DNA of 64,000 nt from the NCBI GenBank assembly GCA_949152475.1, contig OX424569.1:24845950-24909949 (forward strand), in the 5' to 3' direction. The stretch's first letter is position 1, and each line of letters starts with the position of its first letter. Under the pieces are notes generated by a model. The model made no database searches and had not been told where the DNA came from. It was given only the letters and a program-made list of their open reading frames with translations. The DNA is from Terebella lapidaria. Taxonomy: Eukaryota; Annelida; Polychaeta; Terebellida; Terebellidae. Positions 23,290 to 33,330 of this stretch are shown one piece after another. A program made the position numbers and the translations under genes.

Positions 23290-23730
23290 CGCTGACACCG
23301 ACTCTTCGTTAGGGCGCAAGTGCCCTGCCCTTCAGTCAAGGTTGTAGTCCGGGTAGTAGTCCGCCGGACGAGATCCGACTGATACATAACTCAGAAATGC
23401 TACATCTAGTTATGTAGTCTGGTGTGTCGAGCCCGAGAGCCATGGGAGCGGCATCCCGGAATACGAGCACGTGGGCGTGTTGCTGGCCCACGATTTGCCA
23501 GAGCCTGTACGCATCACCCCAGCGCAAGAGACTACCAATCCAGGGGAGTACCGGGTCAAAGTAGCCTCCCTCCTGGGCCCCCATTGAAATTGTCCCCGGG
23601 GCCCAAAAGCCCTCTATTCAAGACGGGGGGTGGGGGACACAGGAGCACATCGCCGCGCTATACCGTCGTCCTCTCGCCTTGACAGCTCGGAGGCAACTCA
23701 AAGAAACCAAGACGGACTGGCTGTATTTAC
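23290..23730. other. GC-rich islet of unknown origin
   Basis: About 440 bp markedly richer in GC than either flank. The minus strand is open at 23336-23584 (82 residues, with WGDAYRLWQIVGQQHAHVLV) and looks more protein-like than neighbouring frames. The plus strand is open over 23422-23682. I recognise no family. It lies between two foldback repeats, so it could be a captured gene fragment or part of an unrecognised element. Confidence 0.35.
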
Positions 23731-23734
23731 CGTA

Positions 23735-24155
23735 TTCCCGCGCAAACAGGCGCATGCGCCTATAAATGAAACAGCGCCTGTTTGGACACGCACGGAATTA
23801 TAATTATGCCTCAAATATAAGCGCATAGGCCTACATGCGCCTATATGTGAGGTATGGCGCATGCGCCTATATGTGAATCCACTTTCTTTCGAACATAAGT
23901 TTTCCAGGTGGATGTCGCATGCATTTCATTACATAGTGAATCACATATAGTGAACTACAGGTGGGTCGGGCCCTCCCATGCATAATAATGTATCGCATAA
24001 ACATGTTCTGAGAGGTGCGCTTATAAACGATACCGTGTTATCCACACATTCTGCTGGAGAAAAAATATACCTCGCATATTAAGCGCATGCGCCTATATAC
24101 GAGGTATGGCGCACCTTCATTTATAGGCGCATATATGCGCCTCTATGCGCGGGAA
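23735..24155. mobile_element. 421-bp foldback element with GGCGCATGCGCC modules
   Basis: Left end TTCCCGCGCAAACAGGCGCA, right end inverted (TGCGCCTCTATGCGCGGGAA). The self-complementary module GGCGCATGCGCC and its variants, with CTATA tails, occur about seven times over both arms. No coding potential and no clear target duplication. Confidence 0.75.
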
Positions 24156-24329
24156 AGCAGCCAGCTCACGAGCACGAAGGTGTGACGTCACAGATAATGA
24201 AACAGTGGAGTCAGTCTATACGTTATTGACCGTCGTCAAGACGACGCGTGCTTCGAATGCGAAGTGTCAAGAATACGTGACACAAAAAACTATTGCGATA
24301 TTCGGGCAAAATCATCACATCAAGATGGA

Positions 24330-24515
24330 AATTTTGACTGAAAACTTTGACTTATTACATATACTAAATATCGAGATAAAAAAATCGATATCGATTTTGA
24401 GATAAAAAAAATCGATATTCCCTCGAAATTTCGATATATTAATTCGAAATTTTGAGATATTATCTAAAAATTTCGAGGAACAAAATATCAGGCCTGGCAG
24501 CAACACGCTTCTCGT
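24330..24515. mobile_element. truncated relative of the TACGGAAGCG foldback family
   Basis: The right end, read inward, is ACGAGAAGCGTGTTGCTGCC, close to the TIR of the element at 11079. It is preceded by ATCGATATC / TTTCGA module runs. The left terminus is missing or too degraded to place. Confidence 0.6.
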
Positions 24516-25444
24516 CCAAGAGAAACCACAGTTTATGAGCCACGATTGACAATATATGGCAAATGCTGGAACTCTGTCTAAACGGTGCACATATCGATCA
24601 TATTATACGTTCAACGGAATTTTGGTCATTGTGTTGAATCGTTCAAATATTTCAGAATATTTTATGTATTGCCTTCTATTGATAAATCTCTAGCATGCTG
24701 TTTTTGGTATAGATTCTTTGGCTCACCCTGTACTTGAAGTTCATCGTCCAATTTGAACGTGGTGTTAGAGCAATGTCATCTATTGCTCTAAACACATGTT
24801 TTGTGTGTCTTTTTAATGATAGACCAAGCCAATACTTATACCGAGTGAGGGGTAAAGAAAATGTGCACTTTGTCGGTTCTTTGAAATAGGTCAATACTTA
24901 CACATCACGCATTCAATAACTCTATACCAGGGTATAGGCCCCCGTCTTTCCTCCAAATGGGCAGGTTCTTCCAGAGAACAATATCGATGAAGATATTCTG
25001 TGTATTCATCAGTCACTTGAGTAGTGTTCAAAACAGAACACATGCAGTGATGAGAAAAAAGCCTTTTGAAAATCGAAAGTTTGAAAGTTTTTGGACCGTA
25101 TAACCCCAATTCAAATTGAACTCTTATCTTTTTCTGTTATGTAGCCAAACTTTGACAATACGAATAAGTTGGTCAACAAATGGGACAGATATTACTCGCA
25201 GTCAGCTGAATATCAACAATAGTTGGCTAATTTATGCCTCGCTCGTGTGGTTGATAATGACTCAACCAGAAACACAAAACATCAGTTCGCAAATTAGACA
25301 TGGCTTTTTAACTTCTATACAAATACGTAGTTCATTCCTGACACGAATGAAATATCCCACCAGAATGTAATATAAATATCGTACGTGTTTTTTGCAGTAA
25401 GACATTTCGTTTCATAGTGGCTATTGCGATTATGCCGTGGATTG
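24516..25444. other. non-coding DNA, nothing recognised
   Basis: No exon, RNA gene or repeat boundary can be supported. Short frames on both strands look random. Confidence 0.4.
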
Positions 25445-25449
25445 TAATT

Positions 25450-26377
25450 CACAGGGAGGAACCGTTTGTCTGATTCTATGTGCATTATCCTGATTCTATG
25501 GGCAAAAAGTCTGATTCTATGTGCAAATTGTCTGATTCTATGGGCAAATAAGCAAGTAAGCGGTAGGGCACCAGTAAAACATGCTGGATCAACGACAAAT
25601 TTCTCAACACAATCTGATGGCATATGTTCTGTTTACTCCATAAATCATTGCAGAATATGGATTATGTTCAGTTTCTTATGCAGTGTTCACCATTGTTCAT
25701 AAATTTGTCGCACAAAAGTCGTACGGCCAGGTGGTGGAGCAGTTTTCCATAATAAATCACCAACTGCAAAGCGTTCACACTAACCTACCTGGGTATCTGG
25801 ACAAAAATCAGTCCAGTTGACATTCTGATTGTTCCTAGATGTGAAATCAGCTACCTAATCAAACAAAATTGATCATAGATTAAAAATAACAGAAACAAAT
25901 CTGATTCTATGGGAACAAACCTGATTCTATTTTTATTCTATGTCCAATTTTGTTGGATTACGAAGCTGACTTTACATCCAGGAACAATCAAAATGTTAAC
26001 TGGAATAATTGTCATGAAATTGTGGTCAAGATATTCTGGTTAGTAACTGGAAGCGCTTTGTCTTTGGTGATTTATGATGGCTAACTGCTCCACTGCCTAG
26101 CCGTTCCACTTTTGTGCGACAGATATATGAAGAGCGGTGAACACCACATAAGAAACTGAACATGAATAATATTCTGCAATGATCTAAGAAGTAAATAGAA
26201 CATATGCCATCAGATTCTGTTGAGAAATTAGCTGTCGATCCAGCATGTTTTACTGGTGCCCCGCAGCTTACTTGCTTATTTGCCCATAGAATCAGACAAT
26301 TTGCTCATAGAATCAGACTTTTTGCCCATAGAATCAGGCAATTGCACATAGAATCAGACAAACGGTTCCTCCCTGTG
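25450..26377. mobile_element. 928-bp palindromic foldback element with TAATT duplications
   Basis: Ends CACAGGGAGGAACCG...CGGTTCCTCCCTGTG, flanked by TAATT at 25445-25449 and 26378-26382. The arms are complementary over most of their length, about 430 bp each. Each carries four CTGATTCTATGKGCAAA modules near its end, and two more lie at the centre (about 25901-25940). The arms differ by scattered substitutions and small indels. No coding capacity. CAC-first ends with 5-bp duplications are a Transib/ProtoRAG trait, but the class is undecided. Confidence 0.88.
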
Positions 26378-26382
26378 TAATT

Positions 26383-27850
26383 GAGCCAGAGAAAGGGGCC
26401 AAGGTCATTTAAAGTAGGATTCAAGGTCATCGCATATGATCAACGCCATACTTGGGAGTGGGAATGTTCAAATCGGCCAAGTTCATGATTCTACTCGAGT
26501 CTACAATAGAAACAACTACATTTCACACACTGTCTGACCCTGGGGACGCCAGTGTGTCTCGGGTTAAAACATTTGGTCAGGCTTTGTTTCTTTCTAAAAA
26601 AAAAAAAAAGAATTCATTTTAGTTTTTATTGGTATCTATGAACCTGGTATTGAAGGTAATAGGTTGATAAAAACATTTCTATACAATGCTCGCGAAAATT
26701 CGAATTCAAACGGCTTATTATGTACATGATTATACTGCATGGGTATTGTTTTTAGTGTCAACTCAGATGCTGGCAGCCATACAGGCTTTATGAATATCGA
26801 GATTGCTCTGCGTGGGGCGGCTCTTGTAACTTGGTACACTACATGTACCGGTATCATTGATGGTTCTACTCGGAATTCCTCCCTCTCTAACATGGAAAGT
26901 GACACTGCACCTAATATTGAATCATTTTCTTCGGACATCAGTTATGAGGATGCTTCTGTAGCTCTCACTAGAAATATACCGATAGACATTATACACGGCT
27001 CCATGTCCAGGAAACCAGAGGTTAGAAGGTTGGATTGGGCAGATCACTGCTCCAACGACCATGACCAAGAAGTGATAGTTTGTTCTTCTTGAGGAGAAGA
27101 TGAAGAAAAGTATGCTTCATGTTTCAGTTGTTATGTTTCTTCTCCACGTGGAGTAGTATCTGTAACACAGCACATCCCCAGGGCCGTAGCTCATAAGGGA
27201 GCATACATAGTTATAAAGAAGTATTGATCATTCCCTCATGACTGAAATTGGATAATTGCCGGCGTTCTTCACACGAGCTGAGTGCAACAACGGATTACAT
27301 CATGGCTGTGGCATCTGAGATCATCATGTTTGACTGTCTGAGAGCGACAAAAAGGTCTACCCGAAAGATGGATCATCTGAATCAACTCATGTTTCCTAGT
27401 TCTACATATCCCATTTTGTGAATAAATAATTCCAGAGCAGTCCAGAAAGTTTACCGTCTTGAATGCAATACAGTTCCCGGACAGAAACGCAAGAAATGTC
27501 GCCAATACAGGAGTAGGATATTTGGAAATCGGAATAACTTTTTTGATATACAGAAGTGTAGATTGGTTCATACTACTTCAGATTCTCCCAGCTTTCGTGC
27601 ATGTATCGACACCTAATGCATGTATCGAATTTGGGTTCGTTATTATGACATACATGTTATTTATAATACAGATTATAAACTACTATTTTCTCCGATATTT
27701 AGCGTTTTTTTTTTTTTATTATAATCTGGATAGAACAAATTACACAATTCGCCGTGTCCCAACAGGGATACCCAAATTACACTCTGACTAATTTCGTAAA
27801 ACTGATATGTAAGTATGAATCTATTCCTGCTGCATGATAAAACCGAATAT
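26383..27850. other. non-coding DNA with one weak reading frame
   Basis: 26500-26600 carries the GACGCCAGTGTG-associated repeat and an A-run. A plus frame at 26739-27092 (117 residues) is followed in the same region by cysteine-containing text. It resembles no family I know and has no supporting splice sites. It could be the remnant of an element's gene. Confidence 0.35.
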
Positions 27851-28532
27851 TGTGAAAACCCCGACATGGTCGGCTTTTTCATGTGATAAAAGTGACCATG
27901 TCGCTTTTTTCACGTGAAATATCCGACCATGTCGCTTTTTTCACGGTTGGTATTTCCGCCGTGAAAAAAGCGACATGCCCGTGAAATACCCGACATTAAC
28001 TGCGGAGCTATTGAAATAGCTTTTGTTCGTGAAATTCACGACATGCATGACCATATTATCGTCCAATTCATGGACAACGCAATATTGAATCAGGACACAG
28101 CGCTGAAATCGAGTGGTAGTGGACGATCTGGCACAACAGGGAGGGGGGGGGGGGGTTATGGTGCGATATATGACCAATACATCGAACGATGTTGGGTGCA
28201 TTATGTGCTGCGTTCCATTTAAGTCGTGCAAATGGTGATCATGAGTGAGAAGATACGGTAGTAGGCCTACGAGTTCAAAGCATTCCATTGGCAAAACACA
28301 CAAATTGACATCAAGTGTGTCTGTTTACATTTCCTATTGCAACAATGATTAAATTGGAACGTATTTAGAAGCCAAATAATCCATGATGTGGATATTGCAA
28401 GCAGATTAGAATAAAATATTATCCACCAATCACATCAGGCGTGAAAAATGCGACATGGGCGATAATAAGCATTCGACCGTGAGAAACGCGACATACATGG
28501 TGTTCGATTTTCTCACATGTCGCGTTTGTCAT
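27850..28532. repeat. GTGAAAAAAGCGACATG hairpin module region
   Basis: CGACATG/GTGAAA modules cluster at both ends (27850-27995 and 28438-28532) around a unique centre. 27928-27946 (CATGTCGCTTTTTTCACGG) pairs perfectly with 27959-27977 over 19 bp with a 12-nt loop. Probably another non-autonomous foldback element. Exact termini and target duplication are not resolved. Confidence 0.6.
28143..28155. repeat. poly-G run
   Basis: About 13 consecutive G, one of several long G or C homopolymers in the window. Confidence 0.9.
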
Positions 28533-28613
28533 GCTACATTCCCACCAATACAGCTAAATTTTGATGATTACAATAACAAACGTAGAATACACTATTTTGC
28601 AATAGAAACAAAG

Positions 28614-28740
28614 CCCGACCAAATACTTTATATTCCCTGCACGTAGATTCCCTACCCGATATAACCAAATACTTTATCCTGCACGTATATTCCCTGCCCG
28701 ACCAAATACTTTATATTCCCTGCACGTACGATGCAGGGAA
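28614..28740. repeat. CCAAATACTTTATATTCCCT tandem repeat
   Basis: Three imperfect units of 35-45 bp sharing CCAAATACTTTAT and CCTGCACGTA. The last ends in a 9-bp hairpin (TTCCCTGCA / TGCAGGGAA, 28716-28740). Confidence 0.8.
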
Positions 28741-30109
28741 TGTCCATTTCACGACTTACACGTATACATGTACATCTTTTCGTAGCTTAATGGTGAATTT
28801 CACAAAAATCCAGGCAATGGCTATCGTTGGAGTGGTGTGAATATTTACGTTGGATTTTTTTTCAAATGAATATATAAATATCTGTTTCCATTGGCAGCTA
28901 GTGTGGTACACTCTTGACTATTTGATGGTTTCATTTTAGACTGACATTTATTCAGCGCATAACTTGGAAAAATCCTATTATGAATCTGAACAACGCTCAA
29001 AATTTGAAGTGGGTTCAATTCGAAGTGAATTTATCAAAGGATGAATATACTACTGTTTGAATTCCCAGCCATTTATTGGTTTCGTTTTAGACTTTTATTT
29101 ATTCAACGCATATGTTATCATTCTCGTGTTAGCCGAAGCGTAGATTAAGTTGCCTTTTCATTCGTCGGCGCGCATTGAAGCTTTATTTTGGGCTTGGTGA
29201 ATAGTGTCAAATTATGAACTATTATTGCAACTCGTAGCCTCTTAGAAAGCCAATCGAAGATCACGTTACCAACAAAATGCTATGTCATATTCTGCATGAC
29301 GACTTGAATTTGTAATTTATAGAGCGCAAGTCACAGCACAAACGATTCCTTTAACGGTTGTTCACCTTGTACAAATTGAGTTCAACAGGGCATTGCATGG
29401 GCACTACACGATTTAGGACTAGAACGTGATGTTTTCTTTTCTGTCATTCAACTGACCAAGTCAGTACCTGACATGTTTAACAAATGTCACGCGATGGTAT
29501 ATTAATTGGATGTCAACGTCTCTGTGCCCCAATGACCCAAACATCCCCACAAGTGACAACTGCAAATGACATTTCACCTGCAATTAGCGTGTGAAGGCGA
29601 CAAAATGTTATTAGTTGAAACATCAGGTCTACAGTAGTTCGTCCTTGGTGGTACTTTGAAAAAAAAAATCTACCGGTACGTAATAAATTCACATGTAATT
29701 GATGAGAAGCTTAATCATTTAAGTTATTTGTATAATGTCATTCGTTTTCGTCAATATTCGTAGAAGCAAAATATGCGGGAATAACTTGGTGGGGGGGGGG
29801 GGGGGGGGAGTAGTTGATGTATTCCTAATTACGATGAGGTAATGTTCAATGGACAGTATGCCATTAGTGCAAAGATCCTGGGCGGTATTTCCTCGGCGAA
29901 TTCTGTTGCTCCTAGAAGATTGCCTGCGTGTCACAAGTTTTTCGTGGAATGACGTGTGAGTCAGCTTTGTGAGTTACAAGGTTCATGTTTTTTCCCCCCA
30001 AGGAAAGACGCTAATTGCAGCATGAGATTGCAATGTGAAAGTACTAAACGTGGCTCGAATTCGCAACTTTCGTGAGGCGGAAATGCGTCACTTTCGCGAC
30101 CCACCTGGA
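28741..30109. other. non-coding DNA
   Basis: No gene is seen. It includes a run of 18 G at 29791-29808 and a diverged duplication around 28910-29110 sharing GTTTCATTTTAGACT / GTTTCGTTTTAGACT and ATTTATTCARCGCATA. Confidence 0.4.
29791..29808. repeat. poly-G run (18)
   Basis: Eighteen consecutive G. Length is likely to vary between individuals and sequencing runs. Confidence 0.9.
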
Positions 30110-30266
30110 GCCGGTTGCAATAAAAGTGGTAAGTGTGACTTAAAGTTTAGTGCAACTCGGGCCGTAAGTGTGACTTGAATAAGTCGCACTTAAAAAATGC
30201 GTTGCAATAAACAAATTGAAGTCGCACTTTAGTAAGTCAGACTTATGTAAGTATGACTTGGTTTTC

Positions 30267-30857
30267 GTGTAATACAAAGTTGTATTGGTTAAATGGTTAT
30301 TGTTGTTTTCCCGCCCGCGGTTGTTTCTCGTTGTTTGTCTCAATAAACCCAACATCATAATATTGTGCTCAGTTGCTAGGTATATAATTCTCTTCACATC
30401 TACTCTCATACCCCGTTTGTATACCGGGCGTCCCAGCAGTGAGTTCAGTCTGTGAGTAATTATCGGCTATAAAGCTGGGTCCTTTTTTGCATTGTGTCAG
30501 ATTTACCTTCTCGGCTGCACCAACTGCTTTGAATTTTTATCCCGCCCATCCCTCCCATGCTGTTATATGTATTGATCATGTGTCTCAATCGTAATTGTAA
30601 ACACACATTATGAATATTTAATTATTCTTAAGTATTCAAGTTGTAACGTAGTCAGCGTTCTTCTCGTCATTTTTAACTGTATACACAACTGTCATTACAA
30701 AACCTCTTATCTCGTGTGGGTATTTTCTGTGCATTTTTGTCTAGTTTTACATTATCATTGTATTATGTCATATGTGTAGTTTTAGTGTAATAAATCACTT
30801 CGCCCAAATCACGATTTGTTGAAATTTGTATATTTTAGCTCAATCTATTACCATTTA
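30267..30857. repeat. 591-bp direct repeat, copy 1
   Basis: Starts GTGTAATACAAAGTTG and ends CTATTACCATTTA. It differs from copy 2 by apparently one base (GATCATG versus GACCATG), so the duplication is very recent or an assembly artefact. The TG...CA-like ends (TGTAATA / TATTACCA) also allow an LTR-like origin, but nothing internal supports that. Confidence 0.93.
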
Positions 30858-31448
30858 GTGTAATACAAAGTTGTATTGGTTAAATGGTTATTGTTGTTTT
30901 CCCGCCCGCGGTTGTTTCTCGTTGTTTGTCTCAATAAACCCAACATCATAATATTGTGCTCAGTTGCTAGGTATATAATTCTCTTCACATCTACTCTCAT
31001 ACCCCGTTTGTATACCGGGCGTCCCAGCAGTGAGTTCAGTCTGTGAGTAATTATCGGCTATAAAGCTGGGTCCTTTTTTGCATTGTGTCAGATTTACCTT
31101 CTCGGCTGCACCAACTGCTTTGAATTTTTATCCCGCCCATCCCTCCCATGCTGTTATATGTATTGACCATGTGTCTCAATCGTAATTGTAAACACACATT
31201 ATGAATATTTAATTATTCTTAAGTATTCAAGTTGTAACGTAGTCAGCGTTCTTCTCGTCATTTTTAACTGTATACACAACTGTCATTACAAAACCTCTTA
31301 TCTCGTGTGGGTATTTTCTGTGCATTTTTGTCTAGTTTTACATTATCATTGTATTATGTCATATGTGTAGTTTTAGTGTAATAAATCACTTCGCCCAAAT
31401 CACGATTTGTTGAAATTTGTATATTTTAGCTCAATCTATTACCATTTA
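30858..31448. repeat. 591-bp direct repeat, copy 2
   Basis: Head-to-tail copy of 30267-30857, with no spacer. Confidence 0.93.
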
Positions 31449-31693
31449 TACGTTATTTGAGTGTAAATTTCACTCAAGCCGCACTCAATAATTTTATTGC
31501 AACGCAGTATGTTAAAGTGGGGGTCCAGTCAAAATGAAAAGTGTCTCAATTTTGACATATGAAAAAGTGCAACTCATGGATTAAGGCAGTTTTTACAGAA
31601 TGTTGATATCTCAATTTGGTAAAAAGTTATAACATTTAAAACATAAAATAATTGCCTTTTCATCATGATAACTCTCTTTAGTTATGAGCAAAG

Positions 31694-31720
31694 GTCCCTA
31701 GCAACAGCGTTGCTATGGAC
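31694..31720. promoter_or_regulatory. inverted pair of RFX X-box-like half-palindromes
   Basis: GTCCCTAGCAAC, a 3-nt loop, then GTTGCTATGGAC. The arms are 11/12 complementary, and each resembles an RFX-type X-box (RYYNYY-RRNRAC). It lies inside the 2.1-kb foldback element, so it may simply be a repeat-borne hairpin. Confidence 0.25.
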
Positions 31721-32208
31721 GGTATCTAAGGGATGGATGGTATGGCGATGTTCGACTACACATATTTATGGTATATTTTTCATTGGGATGCCATACAACA
31801 ATATATTTCGTGATGATATATATAAAGAACACAGATTTAGCATCCGAATATAACTAATTAAAACAGTTATACTGGTGTGACGTCATGAATACTAATTATA
31901 ATACATAATTAGGTGTTAATTTTGGCGGGAAATAATTTGGATAAATCATCATAACTTTGGAACCAATTAAGATATGAACATGCTGTAAAAACCACGTTAA
32001 TTCATACGATTCACTCTATTTTCATGTGCCAAAACTAATAAATTTCCTACCATGACCAGACTCTATCTTTAAGTCCTACTTATAAAATGAAAACGTCACA
32101 CTTAAACTAAATTTTATTGCAACGGGTTCAACGTACAAGTCCTACTTATTCGCAACAATAAAGTCGCACTTCAGGTTAAATCACACTTAAACGTTTTATT
32201 GCAACTGG

Positions 32209-32780
32209 TGATGAGACGGCATTTCTCTGATTCCGGAAACACGTGTGTGGACATGACTTCCGACATCATGCAAAGTTATTCGTATAGGTAGTTTCGTTTT
32301 AAATTCGTGAAAAAATATTCTTAAGTAAAAAAAGTGAGACTGCTAATACATAGGCCTATGTAAAGCTAAATTACAACATGGTAATCAATAACGGGTAGGC
32401 CGTTGTCAATGATGGCAGAAGTTCACGGGAAGTTTACGTCTCGGTCACTTCGTCTATTGTACACTGGACACAAGTATGAAGCAAGTAGTTCAATGAACTT
32501 TCGAGATAGGTACTTGTCGCAGAATGAAGACCTCTCGAGACGCTTCGTCATTGACAGACACTAAACATGCCGATATTGTGTTCACCGAAGTTCCAATACT
32601 GGTATTACCAGTACAATGATAAACAGATGTTTGCCAACGTCTTGACCCCATCCGAGCCCCCAATCAGTACAGCTCACAAAACGTTCTGAGAGTTATACCA
32701 GTAGTAGACTTTAAATACTAGTATGTCGCACACGCCTTTAAATATTTGTGTCTCCTTAAACCAACGCCCTCTTCATTGAA
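32209..32780. other. non-coding DNA, nothing recognised
   Basis: No gene, repeat boundary or RNA is supported. Confidence 0.4.
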
Positions 32781-33020
32781 TCAAAGACAGAAGCACGTGA
32801 ATACAAGAAAAGATCACGCCGTCTGCATGCACTGAACCCCGGCTCGTGTGTCGGGTTGGGTCAACTTGTGATTGGTGACTTCAATACACGAGAGCCGCCG
32901 AGATCACGCGAATGGAAAGCGGGGAAACGTCAACGTAAACAAACCCCATTTTCGACGATTTTCCAGTCGTTCCTGCCGATTGTTTATGTGGATTATAGTG
33001 GGAGGAAGCTACGCGGCAAG
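32780..33020 (+). promoter_or_regulatory. CpG-rich candidate promoter / first exon
   Basis: About 19 CpGs in 240 bp, against sparse CpG nearby, with an ATTGG (inverted CCAAT) box at about 32872. A strong donor, GGCAAG/GTATGTG, lies at about 33020. It could be an untranslated first exon of a plus-strand gene, since the gene at 58877 needs an upstream first exon. Nothing proves a link. Confidence 0.25.
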
Positions 33021-33330
33021 GTATGTGAATTTAGTTTCTTCAAGAACGTCGTAATTAGCCGGTGGCTACCTGAGATTTGTCGTGGGAATTTTCAAAAGTT
33101 TGGTCGCTGAGTGAAGTATAAACATTGCCTGACGTGTTTTTATGCAGGACGACAAACTTCACGCTTGAGTGAGTTTCGTCTGCTCGCTGTATAGTCCTGT
33201 GTTTTGAGAGGGGCGGAAGAGACCTTGAATATTGAACGTAATGCATGTACGAGTGTATGTGAAGCGTTATCAGCTGTATGGTGGTGTATGTTCAATAGTA
33301 GCATGAATGAAAATGTTGGAATGGTCAATA

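Larger units (their letters stand above)
30110..32208. mobile_element. 2.1-kb foldback element with GTTGCAATAAAA modules
   Basis: Ends CCGGTTGCAATAAAA and TTTTATTGCAACTGG. Both arms reiterate AAGTSGCACTTAA-type words. The GTTGCAATAAA word recurs at about 30202 and inverted at about 31490, 32113 and 32197, so a smaller inverted pair (30199-31507) nests inside the outer one. The interior holds the 591-bp duplication and about 550 bp of unique DNA. No transposase; target duplication not clear. Confidence 0.72.

Noticed and set aside
25450-25560. CRISPR-like array of CTGATTCTATG repeats
   Set aside because: The spacing is short and irregular and the array is mirrored in the other arm of a palindrome. 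The context is eukaryotic.
26739-27092. 117-residue plus-strand frame
   Set aside because: No family resemblance and no supporting splice sites. Kept only as a remark in the gap description.
30267-31448. Solo LTR pair
   Set aside because: There is no internal region, primer-binding site or target duplication. A simple tandem duplication explains the facts.
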